From: Gemmatimonadota bacterium
GTDB lineage: Bacteria; Gemmatimonadota; Gemmatimonadetes; Longimicrobiales; Gaopeijiaceae
Assembly (NCBI GenBank): GCA_030428885.1
Contig: JAUIEJ010000013.1
Span: 62,001-126,000 of the forward strand
Direction: 5' to 3'
DNA length: 64,000 nt
Shown here: positions 25,952-34,607 of the stretch, one piece after another
Position numbering within the stretch: the first letter of the stretch is position 1
Layout: each line of letters begins with the position of its first letter
The notes under the pieces: generated by a model
Seen by the model: only the letters and a program-made list of their open reading frames with translations
Told to the model about the DNA's origin: nothing
Databases searched by the model: none
Program-made: the position numbers and the translations under genes

Positions 25952-26938
25952 TCAGCCGTCGCGGCCTCCGGCCTCGCCGGTATCCTCGAGGAGCTCCCGC
26001 AGGGTCGAGCCCCGACCGGTTCCGGCCTCGGCCAGCGACCGCACGTTCGACCCGGGGTGGGGGAGGATCGTGGCGTCGGCTTCCATCTCCTCCAACGAGG
26101 GGGCCAGGCCCTCCACGGGCATGGCGTCGTCGTCGTCGTCGTCCGCGGGGACCGCATCCACCACGGCCATCACGGCCGCCGGGGCCGGCTCGGCCCGGGG
26201 TTCGGGCTCGGCCTCCGGCTCGGGCGCGGGCTCGTCGGCCCGGGCCACCGCCGCCTCTTCGGGGTCGCCCGAGTCGGCTTCGTCGACCTCGGGAGCCTCG
26301 TCGACCTCGGGGGCCGCCGCCTCGGGCTCGTCCATGTCGAACACCGGAGGGGCGTCCATGCGCCCGCCGCCCAGGTCGAGTTCCACCGCCACCTCGTCCA
26401 GGGGCGAGCGGTTGGCCTCGATCTGGACCATTTCGATCTGGCGCTGGAGCAACTGCCGGTACGACTCGATGAACCGGGTGCGCTGGGACTCCATCTCGGC
26501 CAGGGCCTGCTTTCGCTCCTCGAGCTGCCGCTCGGCGTCGGCCAGCATGCCCTTGGCTTCGAGGCGGGCCTCCTTGGCCAGGTGTTCGGCCTCGTGCTCG
26601 GCCTCCTTCCGGAGCTGGCTGACCTCCCGCTCGGCTTCCTTCCGGAGCTGGTCGGCTTCGCGCTGGGCCTGGCCCCGGATCTCGTCCCGGAGCTGCTGGG
26701 CCGTGACCAGCGCCTCGTTGACCGCCCGCTCCCTCCCCCCCAGGGAGACCACCTGCTCGCCCAGGCGCTGGGCGCGCTCCTCCAGGGTGATGTTGGCCTT
26801 CACCAGTTCTTCCATGCGCTCGGCCACGAGCTCCAGGAAGCCGTCGACCTCCAGGGGGTCGTATCCCCGCAGGCTCTTCTTGAAGTCGCCGCGCTTCTTG
26901 CGGACGTCCAGAGGTGTCAGGTCGATCATGCTCGCCAT
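25952..26938 (-). CDS. DivIVA-domain protein with long acidic/proline tail
   Basis: 328 residues. The first ~60 match DivIVA/GpsB (MIDLTPLDVRKKRGDFKKSL, RGYDPLEVDGFLELV), a membrane-curvature and polar-targeting module. Residues 60-170 form a coiled coil with repeated LRKEAE-type heptads. The last ~150 residues are Ala/Pro/Glu-rich and disordered, including six Asp in a row. A start three codons later (26929) is equally possible. It overlaps nothing but sits 1 base from ileS and 37 from yggS. In a diderm it is likely a polarity or envelope-growth organiser; this is inference. Confidence 0.92.
   Translation of the reverse strand: MASMIDLTPLDVRKKRGDFKKSLRGYDPLEVDGFLELVAERMEELVKANITLEERAQRLGEQVVSLGGRERAVNEALVTAQQLRDEIRGQAQREADQLRKEAEREVSQLRKEAEHEAEHLAKEARLEAKGMLADAERQLEERKQALAEMESQRTRFIESYRQLLQRQIEMVQIEANRSPLDEVAVELDLGGGRMDAPPVFDMDEPEAAAPEVDEAPEVDEADSGDPEEAAVARADEPAPEPEAEPEPRAEPAPAAVMAVVDAVPADDDDDDAMPVEGLAPSLEEMEADATILPHPGSNVRSLAEAGTGRGSTLRELLEDTGEAGGRDG
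26126..26143. repeat. (GTC)6 trinucleotide repeat in divIVA
   Basis: Six perfect GTC units on the plus strand, encoding a run of six aspartates in the disordered tail of the DivIVA protein. In-frame length change would only alter the acidic run. Confidence 0.9.
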
Positions 26939-26975
26939 CCCGTAGCTCGACGGGGCGCGTGGCGCCCCACCTGGT

Positions 26976-27710
26976 TCAAGCCCCCCCGGCGGTGCCGGGG
27001 CGTGCGCCGAAGAGGGCCGTTCCGATACGCACCATAGTGCTCCCCTCCTCCACCGCAAAGCGGAGGTCGTTGCTCATCCCCATGGACAGATGGGGTCCCA
27101 CACGGGGATCCTGCCGGCGCACCTCCTCCAGCAGGCGCCGCAGGGCACCGAAGGTCCCCCGCAGAACCCCTTCATCATCGACGAAGGGGGCCATGGTCAT
27201 GAGTCCCTGCACATTCAGACCCGACCACCCCGCCACCTCCAGGATCTCGTCCAGGGCGCCGGGGCCCTGGAATCCGCCCTTGGCGTCCTCGCCCGAGGTG
27301 TTCACCTGGATCAGCACGTTCACCGGCGGCCCCGCTTCCGGGGCCAGACGGTGGATCCGCTCGGCGAGACGCAGGGAATCCACCGCGTGGATCCAATCCA
27401 CTACCGGAAGAAGATCGGACACCTTGCGACGTTGGATGTGCCCGATCATGTGCCACGTCACGCCTCCCCGCCCCACCTCCGCCACCTTTCCCGCCAGCTC
27501 CGCCACCCGGTTCTCACCCAGGTCCGTGAGTCCGGCGTCCAGCGCCGCTCGCACGGCCTCCACCGGATGTCCCTTGGTGACGGCCACCACCCGCACGTCC
27601 CCGGGGTCGCGACCGGCGGAGGCCGCGGCCCGGGCGATCTCGCCGCGCACCCGGGGAAGGGCGTCGGAGAGGCGCTCGGCGTAGGACTGGACGGTGAGGG
27701 TCTCGGACAT
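26976..27710 (-). CDS. yggS: YggS-family pyridoxal phosphate homeostasis protein
   Basis: 244 residues, single fold-type III barrel domain. PLP-binding lysine in VVAVTKGHP, plus GENRVAEL, WHMIGHIQRRK, LIQVNTSGEDAKGGF and the closing LSMGMSNDLRFAVEEGSTMVRIGTALFG blocks (read as separate motifs). Binds PLP and balances vitamin B6 and amino-acid pools; no substrate known. An ATG at 27710 is preferred over a TTG two codons earlier. First gene of the yggS-divIVA-ileS-rluD run, as is common for yggS beside division genes. Confidence 0.94.
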   Translation of the reverse strand: MSETLTVQSYAERLSDALPRVRGEIARAAASAGRDPGDVRVVAVTKGHPVEAVRAALDAGLTDLGENRVAELAGKVAEVGRGGVTWHMIGHIQRRKVSDLLPVVDWIHAVDSLRLAERIHRLAPEAGPPVNVLIQVNTSGEDAKGGFQGPGALDEILEVAGWSGLNVQGLMTMAPFVDDEGVLRGTFGALRRLLEEVRRQDPRVGPHLSMGMSNDLRFAVEEGSTMVRIGTALFGARPGTAGGA

Positions 27711-27742
27711 GGTCAATCATACCATGGGACTGCCGAAGACAG

Positions 27743-27777
27743 CGAGGCCCCGCCGGCGCAGCGCCGGCGGGGCCTCG
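27743..27777 (-). terminator. Strong hairpin between tonB and yggS
   Basis: Perfect 16-base stem CGAGGCCCCGCCGGCG (27743-27758) and its complement at 27762-27777, 3-base loop. It lies 25 bases beyond the tonB stop on the minus strand. There is no good T-run after it in that direction, so it may act with Rho or as an mRNA 3' stabiliser. Confidence 0.75.
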
Positions 27778-27802
27778 AAAACGACGACCGCAGGTCTGCG
27801 CG

Positions 27803-28489
27803 TCAGCGAACCTGGAACGTAATCGGGAACGCCACCCAGACCGGAACCTTCTTGTCGCGGTTCAGGGCCGCGGTGAAGCGCATCATGTCGGCCACCTTGA
27901 GGGCGGCTTCGTCGAGCTGGGCATGGCCCGAGCTCGTCTCGATGCGGGTGTCTTCCACCGACCCGTCCTCGTCGATGAAGAACCACACCCGGGCCGTGCC
28001 GCCGATGCCGGCGTCCCGGAGGAGCGGCGGGTACTCCCGCTCCAGGGCCCGCTGCACGTCGGACCGGTTGATGAGGTCCGGAGCCACGGTGTAGGGCGTG
28101 AACGTCGGCGCCGAGGAGACGTCGGCGTCACCCGAGTTGTCCGGGGGCGGCGGAAGGTCGCTCACCGGATTGTCCTCGAACGTCGTCGGGGCAATCGTGA
28201 TGTCCTCGGCCACCTCGGCCTCGGCGATCACCGGCGTGGCGGGCCGGGCGATGGCCTCCGGCGGCGGCGGGATCTCGATCTCCGGCGGGAGCTCGATGGC
28301 CTCCATCTCGGTGGCGGCGAAGGACACGTCCTCGGCGTTCATGTCCGGCCAGAACTGGAACACCATGAAGTGCACCAGGACCGCGGCCATGATGGAGCCC
28401 CAGAACCAGTTGTCCCAGCTCCGCTTGAAGCGGTCGTTGGCCGACTCGCCGGTGAAGCCGGTATCGGAAGGTACGGCTTGTGCGGTCAT
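27803..28489 (-). CDS. tonB: TonB energy-transducing protein
   Basis: 228 residues. One N-terminal membrane helix at about 28-46 (FWGSIMAAVLVHFMVFQFW, with a conserved-type histidine), a Pro/Glu-rich spacer (ELPPEIEIPPPP), and a C-terminal TonB domain (about 130-228: ALEREYPPLLRDAGIGGTARV, FFIDEDGSV, AALKVADMMRFTAALN). Passes proton-motive energy to outer-membrane receptors. ATG overlaps the upstream exbD stop by 4 bases. No receptor gene is in the window. Confidence 0.93.
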   Translation of the reverse strand: MTAQAVPSDTGFTGESANDRFKRSWDNWFWGSIMAAVLVHFMVFQFWPDMNAEDVSFAATEMEAIELPPEIEIPPPPEAIARPATPVIAEAEVAEDITIAPTTFEDNPVSDLPPPPDNSGDADVSSAPTFTPYTVAPDLINRSDVQRALEREYPPLLRDAGIGGTARVWFFIDEDGSVEDTRIETSSGHAQLDEAALKVADMMRFTAALNRDKKVPVWVAFPITFQVR

Positions 28490-28935
28490 CGTCTCGCCCT
28501 CGTCACGCGCTGTTCGAGTTCAGTGGCGAACACCACCCGCACCACTCCGGCGGCCACCAACTCCTTCTGGAGCTGGTCCATCGTGCGATACGGGACGTCC
28601 CGATCCCCACGGATCGAGATCACCAGGTGCTGGTCGGACTGGGCGTAGAGCGGGCCCACGAACTCCGACACCTGATCCATCGTGTACGGCGTGTCGTTCA
28701 TGAAGATCGAGCCGTTTTGCTCGACCCAGATGTTCAGGATGTTCTTCGACTTCTCGTCGATCTTCTCCGTGGCTTCGGCCTGGGGCCACTCGATGTCCCG
28801 CTCCTTGTCGGTGCGGAAGACCGTCGTGACCATGAAGAAGATCAGGAGCAGGAACGCGATGTCGGCCAGCGACGAATCGGGCACCTTGTCCGAGGCCGAC
28901 GACTTGCGGGAGAACCCGCCGCTCTTGATGGCCAT
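28486..28935 (-). CDS. exbD: ExbD/TolR-family transport protein (second copy)
   Basis: 149 residues. A short cytoplasmic N-terminus, one membrane helix with the essential aspartate (Asp25 in SSLADIAFLLLIFFMVTTVF) and a periplasmic domain ending in MDQLQKELVAAGVVRVVFATEL. Part of the ExbB-ExbD proton channel that drives TonB. It follows the other exbD by 2 bases. The two copies differ strongly in the periplasmic part, so a mixed dimer is possible. Confidence 0.92.
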   Translation of the reverse strand: MAIKSGGFSRKSSASDKVPDSSLADIAFLLLIFFMVTTVFRTDKERDIEWPQAEATEKIDEKSKNILNIWVEQNGSIFMNDTPYTMDQVSEFVGPLYAQSDQHLVISIRGDRDVPYRTMDQLQKELVAAGVVRVVFATELEQRVTRARR

Positions 28936-28937
28936 GG

Positions 28938-29363
28938 CTAGTTCTCCAGAACCTGCAGGGAAATCCGCTCCGCGCCCGCGACCTTGAGGGCGTCGAGCAC
29001 GTCGACCATGAAGCGGTACGACGCATCGGGGTGCGTCTTCACGGCCGCGATGAGGTTCGGGTTGGCCGCCACGTCCTGCCGCCAGATGCCCTCGACTTCA
29101 CTGGGCTGGACGGTCTGGACCGACTGGGACTCACCCCGCTTCACCTCGACGATCCCGTTGGGCTGGATCACCAGATGGAGGATGTTCTTCTGGTTCACCT
29201 CGACCTGCTCGGATTCCTCCGGCAGCACGATGGAGAGCCCCTTGTCCTTGGGGAACACCGTGGTGACCAGGAAGAAGATCAGCAGCAGGAAGGCGATGTC
29301 GGCCATGGACGACGACGGGACCTCGTCGCTGACCTTCGACTTCTTGTTGTTCAGGACGGCCAT
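28938..29363 (-). CDS. exbD: ExbD/TolR-family transport protein (first copy)
   Basis: 141 residues; membrane helix with Asp22 in SSSMADIAFLLLIFFLVTTVF, then a periplasmic domain (LSIVLPEESEQVEVNQKNILHL, ending LKVAGAERISLQVLEN). It lies 57 bases after exbB. ExbB-ExbD-ExbD-TonB sets with two ExbD genes are known in several diderm phyla, including Bacteroidota. Confidence 0.92.
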   Translation of the reverse strand: MAVLNNKKSKVSDEVPSSSMADIAFLLLIFFLVTTVFPKDKGLSIVLPEESEQVEVNQKNILHLVIQPNGIVEVKRGESQSVQTVQPSEVEGIWRQDVAANPNLIAAVKTHPDASYRFMVDVLDALKVAGAERISLQVLEN

Positions 29364-29420
29364 GGGGACCTCGGTGGAGGAATGCTTCGGCTTCTACAAG
29401 CGTGGCGGAGTTCGGTTCCG

Positions 29421-30158
29421 TCAGACGTCGGGGGAGGCGTCGGTGATCTCGGTGCCCCGAGCCGCCGACGGCGGCACGGCCTCCCGGGCCAGGGGCACGT
29501 CGTCGATGACCGTGAGGCTCCCGTCCTTCTCCATGTCCCACGCCATGTTCAGGACACGCTGGGCGCCCTGCTCCATGTCGAGGATCAGGGTGTCGATGCG
29601 GGTCACGAAGAAGTTGTACGCGATGTTGATGGGCACGGCGATGACGAGACCCGTGGCGGTGGTCAGCAGCGCCACCTTGATCCCGCCCGCCACCAGACCC
29701 GGCTCCACGGTTCCGGCGGCCTCGATGGCGCCGAAGGCCTGGATCATTCCGGCCACGGTGCCCAGGAAGCCCATGAGAGGCGCCACGTTGGCGATGGTGG
29801 CCAGAATGACGAGGCCCCGCTCCAGGAAGCCCAGCTCGATGGCTCCCGTGGTGGTGATGGCCTGATCGATCTCGTTGGTCCGAACCGTTCCCTGCCGGAT
29901 CCGCCGCAGGCCGGCCATGAGGATGGCCGCCGTGGGTCCGGGGGTGCCACGGGAGATCTCCATGGCCTCTTCCAGCCGGCCCGCCCGGGCCGCTTCCTCG
30001 GCCTCGGTCAGCACCTTGTGCGCGCCCTTGTGGGCCGCGTGCAACGTCCACGCCTTGGCGATGATCACGCCCAGCGCCACCAGGGAGCAGAGCACGAGGG
30101 GGTACATCATCAGTCCGCCGTCGGCGAACAGCGTGAGGATGTTGTACTGGCTGTCCAA
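29421..30158 (-). CDS. exbB: ExbB/MotA/TolQ-family proton channel protein
   Basis: 245 residues with three membrane helices: about 10-32 (near the N-terminus), and a conserved pair (about 120-150, IANVAPLMGFLGTVAGMI; about 160-190, ALLTTATGLVIAVPINIAY). TolQ/ExbB family blocks are plain. The start is a TTG at 30158, chosen because AAGGAG sits 6 bases before it; a TTG nine codons earlier has no such site. A good promoter lies at 30223-30252. Confidence 0.92.
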   Translation of the reverse strand: MDSQYNILTLFADGGLMMYPLVLCSLVALGVIIAKAWTLHAAHKGAHKVLTEAEEAARAGRLEEAMEISRGTPGPTAAILMAGLRRIRQGTVRTNEIDQAITTTGAIELGFLERGLVILATIANVAPLMGFLGTVAGMIQAFGAIEAAGTVEPGLVAGGIKVALLTTATGLVIAVPINIAYNFFVTRIDTLILDMEQGAQRVLNMAWDMEKDGSLTVIDDVPLAREAVPPSAARGTEITDASPDV

Positions 30159-30222
30159 GCCGTACTCCTTGAAGAGGCCGCGCAACCGCCGGCGGCGTGG
30201 TACCCAGGTTCAGAGACGCGGC

Positions 30223-30252
30223 AATGTAGGGGGGGCTCGTCGACCCTGTCAA
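30223..30252 (-). promoter_or_regulatory. Sigma-70-type promoter of the exbB-exbD-exbD-tonB operon
   Basis: On the minus strand a perfect -35 TTGACA (30252-30247), an 18-base spacer, and -10 TACATT (30228-30223, 4 of 6). Initiation would give a leader of about 58 bases before the exbB TTG. No operator-like palindrome, such as a Fur box, is apparent at this promoter. Confidence 0.65.
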
Positions 30253-30295
30253 CGCGCCCTTCTTCTGTTTCGTACGCGTAGCCCGACCGTGGCTT

Positions 30296-31099
30296 TCAGG
30301 CCCCTCCGGTACGGCCGGGAACGGCCCGCCGGGACGGCTCGGCGGGACCGGTGAGGATCTCCCGCAGTCGCTCGGGGGACACGTCCCGCTCCAGGCGCCC
30401 CCGGCGGGCTACCGACACCCGGGAGGTCTCTTCCGACACCACGATGACGATGGCGTCGGTCTCCTCGCTGAGCCCCAGGGCGGCCCGGTGTCGGGTGCCC
30501 AGGGAGCGGTCCACCAGCGGATACTGGGTGAGGGGCAGGATGGCCCCCGCTGCCCGGATCTGATCGCCGGCCAGGAGCACCGCCCCGTCGTGGAGGGGCG
30601 AATACGGGGTGAAGATGGTGGCGATCATGTCGGCCGACACCCGGGCCTCCACGGCGCTTCCGGCCTCGGCGTACTCGTCCAGGGCCACCTCCTGCTCCAC
30701 GGCGATGATGGCGCCGATCTTGGAGCGGGCCAGCCGCTCCACGGCGTGGACCAGTTCGTCCACCACCTGGGAATCCTCCAGGCGGGTGAAGGGCCGGAGC
30801 ATGCGACTCTGGCCCAGCCGCGCCAGCGCCGAGCGCAGCTCGGGCTGGAAGATGACGAGGGCCGCGATGGCGCCGTACTGGAACAGGGTCTGGAGAATCC
30901 GCTCGATGAGCTGGAAGCCCAGGAGCTGGGCCAGGAGGAAGACCGACGCCAGCAGCAGCACCCCCAGCAGCATCTGCATGGCCCGGGTGCGATGGATCAG
31001 GAGGAGCAGCCGGTAGATCAGCGCCGCGACCAGCAGGATCTCCACGAGATCCAGCCACCCGGGCCGGAAGAGCTGGAGGGTGTCCCAGAACCGACTCAC
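30296..31099 (-). CDS. cdaA: Diadenylate cyclase CdaA (c-di-AMP synthase)
   Basis: 267 residues. Three N-terminal membrane helices (about 18-35, 43-60, 70-85), then the DAC domain with catalytic DGA (171-173, PLHDGAVLL) and RHR (203-205, GTRHRAAL). Condenses two ATP to cyclic di-AMP, a signal for potassium and envelope homeostasis. The GTG at 31099 overlaps the folP stop by 4 bases; upstream open frame is antisense noise. No CdaR or GlmM gene is alongside, unlike in Firmicutes. Confidence 0.95.
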   Translation of the reverse strand: MSRFWDTLQLFRPGWLDLVEILLVAALIYRLLLLIHRTRAMQMLLGVLLLASVFLLAQLLGFQLIERILQTLFQYGAIAALVIFQPELRSALARLGQSRMLRPFTRLEDSQVVDELVHAVERLARSKIGAIIAVEQEVALDEYAEAGSAVEARVSADMIATIFTPYSPLHDGAVLLAGDQIRAAGAILPLTQYPLVDRSLGTRHRAALGLSEETDAIVIVVSEETSRVSVARRGRLERDVSPERLREILTGPAEPSRRAVPGRTGGA

Positions 31100-32001
31100 G
31101 AGGGGGCGCGTCCGTCGGTGGCGAGGATGGGCGGGGCGACGACGTCGCGGGGGTCGGCCGTCTCCACGGCGTGGGCCACGGCCAACGCCTGGACCACGGG
31201 CTCCACGTCGTGCACCCGGACGATCCGGGCACCCCGAAGATAGGCCAGGACGCAAGCGGCCACGGTGCCGGCGCCCCGGCGGTGGGGGGGCTCGCCCAGG
31301 ACCGCGCCCAGGAAGCTCTTCCGGCTCGGTCCCACCAGAAGGGGCACGCCCAGGTCGGCGAGGTCATGCAGATGCCGGAGCAGGGTGAGGCTCTGGGCCG
31401 CCGTCTTGGCGAACCCGAGACCCGGGTCGGCTACCACGGCCTCGGGAGCGATGCCCGCCTCCCGTGCCCGATCGAGGCGCCGGGTCAACTCCTCCCGCAC
31501 CTCGGCCACCACGTCGTGGTACCCGGTGCGACGGGCCATGTCGGAGGGCGTGCCCCGCATGTGCATGACCACGACGCCGGCTCCCCGGGCGGCCACCAGG
31601 GACGCCATGGCGGGGTCGAAGGTGAGCCCGGACACGTCGTTGACGATGCGGGCTCCGGCCTCCAGAGCGGCCTCGGCCACAGGCGCTTTGCGGGTGTCCA
31701 CGGAAATGGGAACGTTCGGAAACCTGTGAACGGCCTCCTGGACGAAGGGAAGGATCCGGGCGATCTCCTCGTCCACGGGTACGGCGTCGGCTCCGGGGCG
31801 GGTCGACTCGCCCCCCACGTCCAGAAGGTCGACCCCGGCCTCCACCATGGCCCGGGCCCGGTCCAGGGCGCCGTCCACCCCGGACGACTCACCCCCGTCG
31901 GAGAACGAATCGGGCGTGAGATTGACGATCCCCATGACCCGGGGCCGGTCCAGTCGGAGCACGCCCCCGGGAAGCTGCCAGTGGTGAGGGTCCTTCGTCA
32001 T
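31096..32001 (-). CDS. folP: Dihydropteroate synthase
   Basis: 301 residues. Family motifs: [78 protein letters not shown]. Joins p-aminobenzoate to pterin pyrophosphate in folate synthesis; target of sulfonamides. ATG overlaps the ftsH stop by 4 bases. The frame is open upstream within ftsH antisense reading, which was discarded. Confidence 0.96.
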   Translation of the reverse strand: MTKDPHHWQLPGGVLRLDRPRVMGIVNLTPDSFSDGGESSGVDGALDRARAMVEAGVDLLDVGGESTRPGADAVPVDEEIARILPFVQEAVHRFPNVPISVDTRKAPVAEAALEAGARIVNDVSGLTFDPAMASLVAARGAGVVVMHMRGTPSDMARRTGYHDVVAEVREELTRRLDRAREAGIAPEAVVADPGLGFAKTAAQSLTLLRHLHDLADLGVPLLVGPSRKSFLGAVLGEPPHRRGAGTVAACVLAYLRGARIVRVHDVEPVVQALAVAHAVETADPRDVVAPPILATDGRAPS

Positions 32002-34019
32002 CCCTCCGCCGGCGCCGCCGAGCCCGAGTCGGTGGCGCCCCCGGCCGGGCCGGACACGGCTTCCGGTGTGCCCGCGTCTCCCCGGAGACGGGCCCACGAC
32101 CCCTCGCCGGCTCCGGGCTCCAGGGCCTCGCCGGGCATCTCCACCGGCGGCAGGGACTCGCCCCGGTCCAGGAGTCCGATCTCGTCGGCGTCCAGCGTCT
32201 CCCGCTCCAGGAGGGCCAGGGCGATGCGCTCCAGGAGGTCTTCGTGCTCCTCGAGAACGGTCCGGGCCCGATCGTGGGACACGTCCAGGATCCGCTTGAC
32301 CTCCTGGTCCACCTGCTGGGCGGTGTGCTCCGACACCTGACGGCGGTGGCCGATCTCCCGGCCCAGGAACACTTCCTGTTCCGAGTCCCCCACCGCCATG
32401 AGTCCGATGACCTCGCTCATGCCGAAGCTCGTCACCATGCGGCGGGCCATCTGGGTAGCCCGCTCGATGTCGTTGCCCGCGCCGGTGGTGACCTTTTCCG
32501 GCCCGAACACCATCTCTTCGGCCACCCGGCCCCCGAACAACATGGTGAGCTGCCCCTCGAGCCATTCCTTCGTGTAGGAGTGGCGGTCTTCCTTGGGGAG
32601 GGAGGCCGTGATGCCCAGGGCGCGGCCCCGGGGCACGATGGTGACCTTGTGCACCGGATCGAGCCCGGGCACCCGGAGGCCGATGACGGCGTGACCGGCT
32701 TCGTGCCACGCCGTGAGCTTCCGCTCGTTTTCGGTGAGCACCATGCTCCGGCGCTCGGTGCCCAGCATGACCTTGTCCTTGGCGGTCTCGAAGTCGGCCT
32801 GGGCCACCTTGTCGGCGTTGCGCCGGGCGGCCAGAAGCGCGGCCTCGTTGCAGATGTTGGCCAGGTCGGCCCCGGACAGCCCCGGAGTCCCCCGGGCCAG
32901 CACCGAGAGATCGACGTCGTCGGCCAGGGGCAGCTTCTTGGCGTGGACCCGGAGAATGGCCTCCCGCCCCTTCACGTCGGGGGCGTCCACCACCACCTGC
33001 CGGTCGAACCGGCCGGGCCGCAGCAGCGCCGGATCCAGGACGTCGGGGCGGTTGGTGGCGGCCAGGAGGATCACGCCCTCGTTGGACTCGAACCCGTCCA
33101 TCTCCACCAGGAGGGCGTTGAGGGTCTGCTCCCGCTCGTCGTGCCCACCCCCGAGTCCAGCGCCCCGGTGCCGGCCAACCGCATCGATCTCGTCGATGAA
33201 GATGATGCACGGCGCGTGGGCCTTGCCCTGCTCGAAGAGGTCCCGGACCCGGGACGCGCCCACGCCCACGAACATCTCCACGAAGTCCGATCCCGACATC
33301 TGGAAGAACGGCCGACCCGCCTCACCGGCCACGGCCTTGGCCAGGAGGGTCTTCCCCGTTCCCGGGGGTCCCACCAGGAGCACGCCCTTGGGCAGTCGCC
33401 CGCCCAGCCGCGCGAACTTCTGGGGGTCCTTGAGGAACTCGATGATCTCCTGGAGTTCCTCCTTCGCCTCGTCGGCCCCGGCCACGTCGGAGAACGTCAC
33501 CTTGGGCGCCTCGGGCGAGATCATCTTCGCCTTGGAGCGGGAGAACTGGAACGCCCGATTCCCCCCGCCCTGCATGGTGCGGAAAATCCAGATCCAGAAG
33601 GCGATGAAGAGGAGCCACGGCAGGGCGCTGATGAGAAGGGTGCCCCACCCCTGCTGGGGCGGGCGGGCCTTCACGATCACGTCGCTCCCCCGGAGGTTGG
33701 GCACCAGCGTCTCCTGGACACCCATGGGGAGGTAGGTGGAGAACTGGGTGTACTGCTGCCCGTCCCGGGTGATGGGGGACCGCAGTTCGCCGTCGAGATC
33801 GTACTGCATGATCTCGACCTCGTGGACGTTGCCGTTCTCCACCTGGTCCATGAACTCGGTGTAGTCGAGTTCGACCCGGGTTTCGTCGGTACCCTGGACG
33901 AAGCGCACGGCGAAGATCGACATCACCACGATGATGACCCATAGGGCCAGCGTCCTGGAGAGTCGTCCGAAGCGGTTGTCCGGGTCGTTCCGGAGCGGTC
34001 CCTGTCCCTGATCAGCCAT
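31998..34019 (-). CDS. ftsH: ATP-dependent zinc metalloprotease FtsH
   Basis: 673 residues. Membrane helices at about 23-42 and 127-147 flank a periplasmic domain; AAA+ module with Walker A GPPGTGKT (217-224), Walker [13 protein letters not shown], second region of homology [20 protein letters not shown]; zinc site HEAGH (439-443). The C-terminal ~40 residues are Ala/Gly/Pro-rich. Degrades damaged or regulatory membrane proteins. Common tilS-hpt-ftsH-folP order. Confidence 0.97.
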   Translation of the reverse strand: MADQGQGPLRNDPDNRFGRLSRTLALWVIIVVMSIFAVRFVQGTDETRVELDYTEFMDQVENGNVHEVEIMQYDLDGELRSPITRDGQQYTQFSTYLPMGVQETLVPNLRGSDVIVKARPPQQGWGTLLISALPWLLFIAFWIWIFRTMQGGGNRAFQFSRSKAKMISPEAPKVTFSDVAGADEAKEELQEIIEFLKDPQKFARLGGRLPKGVLLVGPPGTGKTLLAKAVAGEAGRPFFQMSGSDFVEMFVGVGASRVRDLFEQGKAHAPCIIFIDEIDAVGRHRGAGLGGGHDEREQTLNALLVEMDGFESNEGVILLAATNRPDVLDPALLRPGRFDRQVVVDAPDVKGREAILRVHAKKLPLADDVDLSVLARGTPGLSGADLANICNEAALLAARRNADKVAQADFETAKDKVMLGTERRSMVLTENERKLTAWHEAGHAVIGLRVPGLDPVHKVTIVPRGRALGITASLPKEDRHSYTKEWLEGQLTMLFGGRVAEEMVFGPEKVTTGAGNDIERATQMARRMVTSFGMSEVIGLMAVGDSEQEVFLGREIGHRRQVSEHTAQQVDQEVKRILDVSHDRARTVLEEHEDLLERIALALLERETLDADEIGLLDRGESLPPVEMPGEALEPGAGEGSWARLRGDAGTPEAVSGPAGGATDSGSAAPAEG

Positions 34020-34052
34020 GGTGTCTCGTGTGCAGCCGCCCGCCCGTCGCCG

Positions 34053-34607
34053 TCACAGCGAGGCGATGTAGGGCAGATGGCGGAAATCTTCCGCGTGGTC
34101 GAGTCCGTACCCCACGAGGAACTCGGAGGGTGCGTCGAACCCGACCCAGCGGGCGTCGGGGTCCAGCGTGACGAGGCGTTTGTGCAGCAGCGTACACACC
34201 TCCAAGCTGCGAGGCTCCCGCTCCCGGAGGAGGGGAATCAGCCGCTGGAGCGTGTGTCCGCTGTCGATGATGTCCTCAACGATAACCACGGAGCGATCCC
34301 GGAGGGACGCCTGGGGGTTGTACAGCAACTGGAGGTCGCCCGACGACACCGTGCCCGAGCCGTAGCTCGACGCCACGAGGAAGTCCACGTGGAGGGGGCG
34401 CTGGATGCGTCGGACGAGATCGGCGAGGAAGATGAACGAGCCCTTCAGGAGTCCCACCACCAGGAGCTGATCATGGGGCTCGAAGGCCGCGGTGATCTCC
34501 TCGGCCATCTCGCGCACGCGCGTCGCGATGTCGGATTCCGAGTAGACGACCCGACGAATGGTGCGTCCACCCAGTTGGCCCGCGGCGGCCTCAGGAATTG
34601 TCGACAT
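34053..34607 (-). CDS. hpt: Hypoxanthine phosphoribosyltransferase
   Basis: 184 residues. PRPP-binding loop VVIVEDIIDSGHTL, N-terminal VVGLLKGSFIFLADLVR, and WVGFDAPSEFLVGYGLD at the C-terminus. Salvages hypoxanthine and guanine. The ATG at 34607 lies inside the end of tilS (17-base overlap); the conserved fold starts about 16 residues in, so this start is comfortable. tilS-hpt-ftsH is a widespread linkage. Confidence 0.95.
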   Translation of the reverse strand: MSTIPEAAAGQLGGRTIRRVVYSESDIATRVREMAEEITAAFEPHDQLLVVGLLKGSFIFLADLVRRIQRPLHVDFLVASSYGSGTVSSGDLQLLYNPQASLRDRSVVIVEDIIDSGHTLQRLIPLLREREPRSLEVCTLLHKRLVTLDPDARWVGFDAPSEFLVGYGLDHAEDFRHLPYIASL

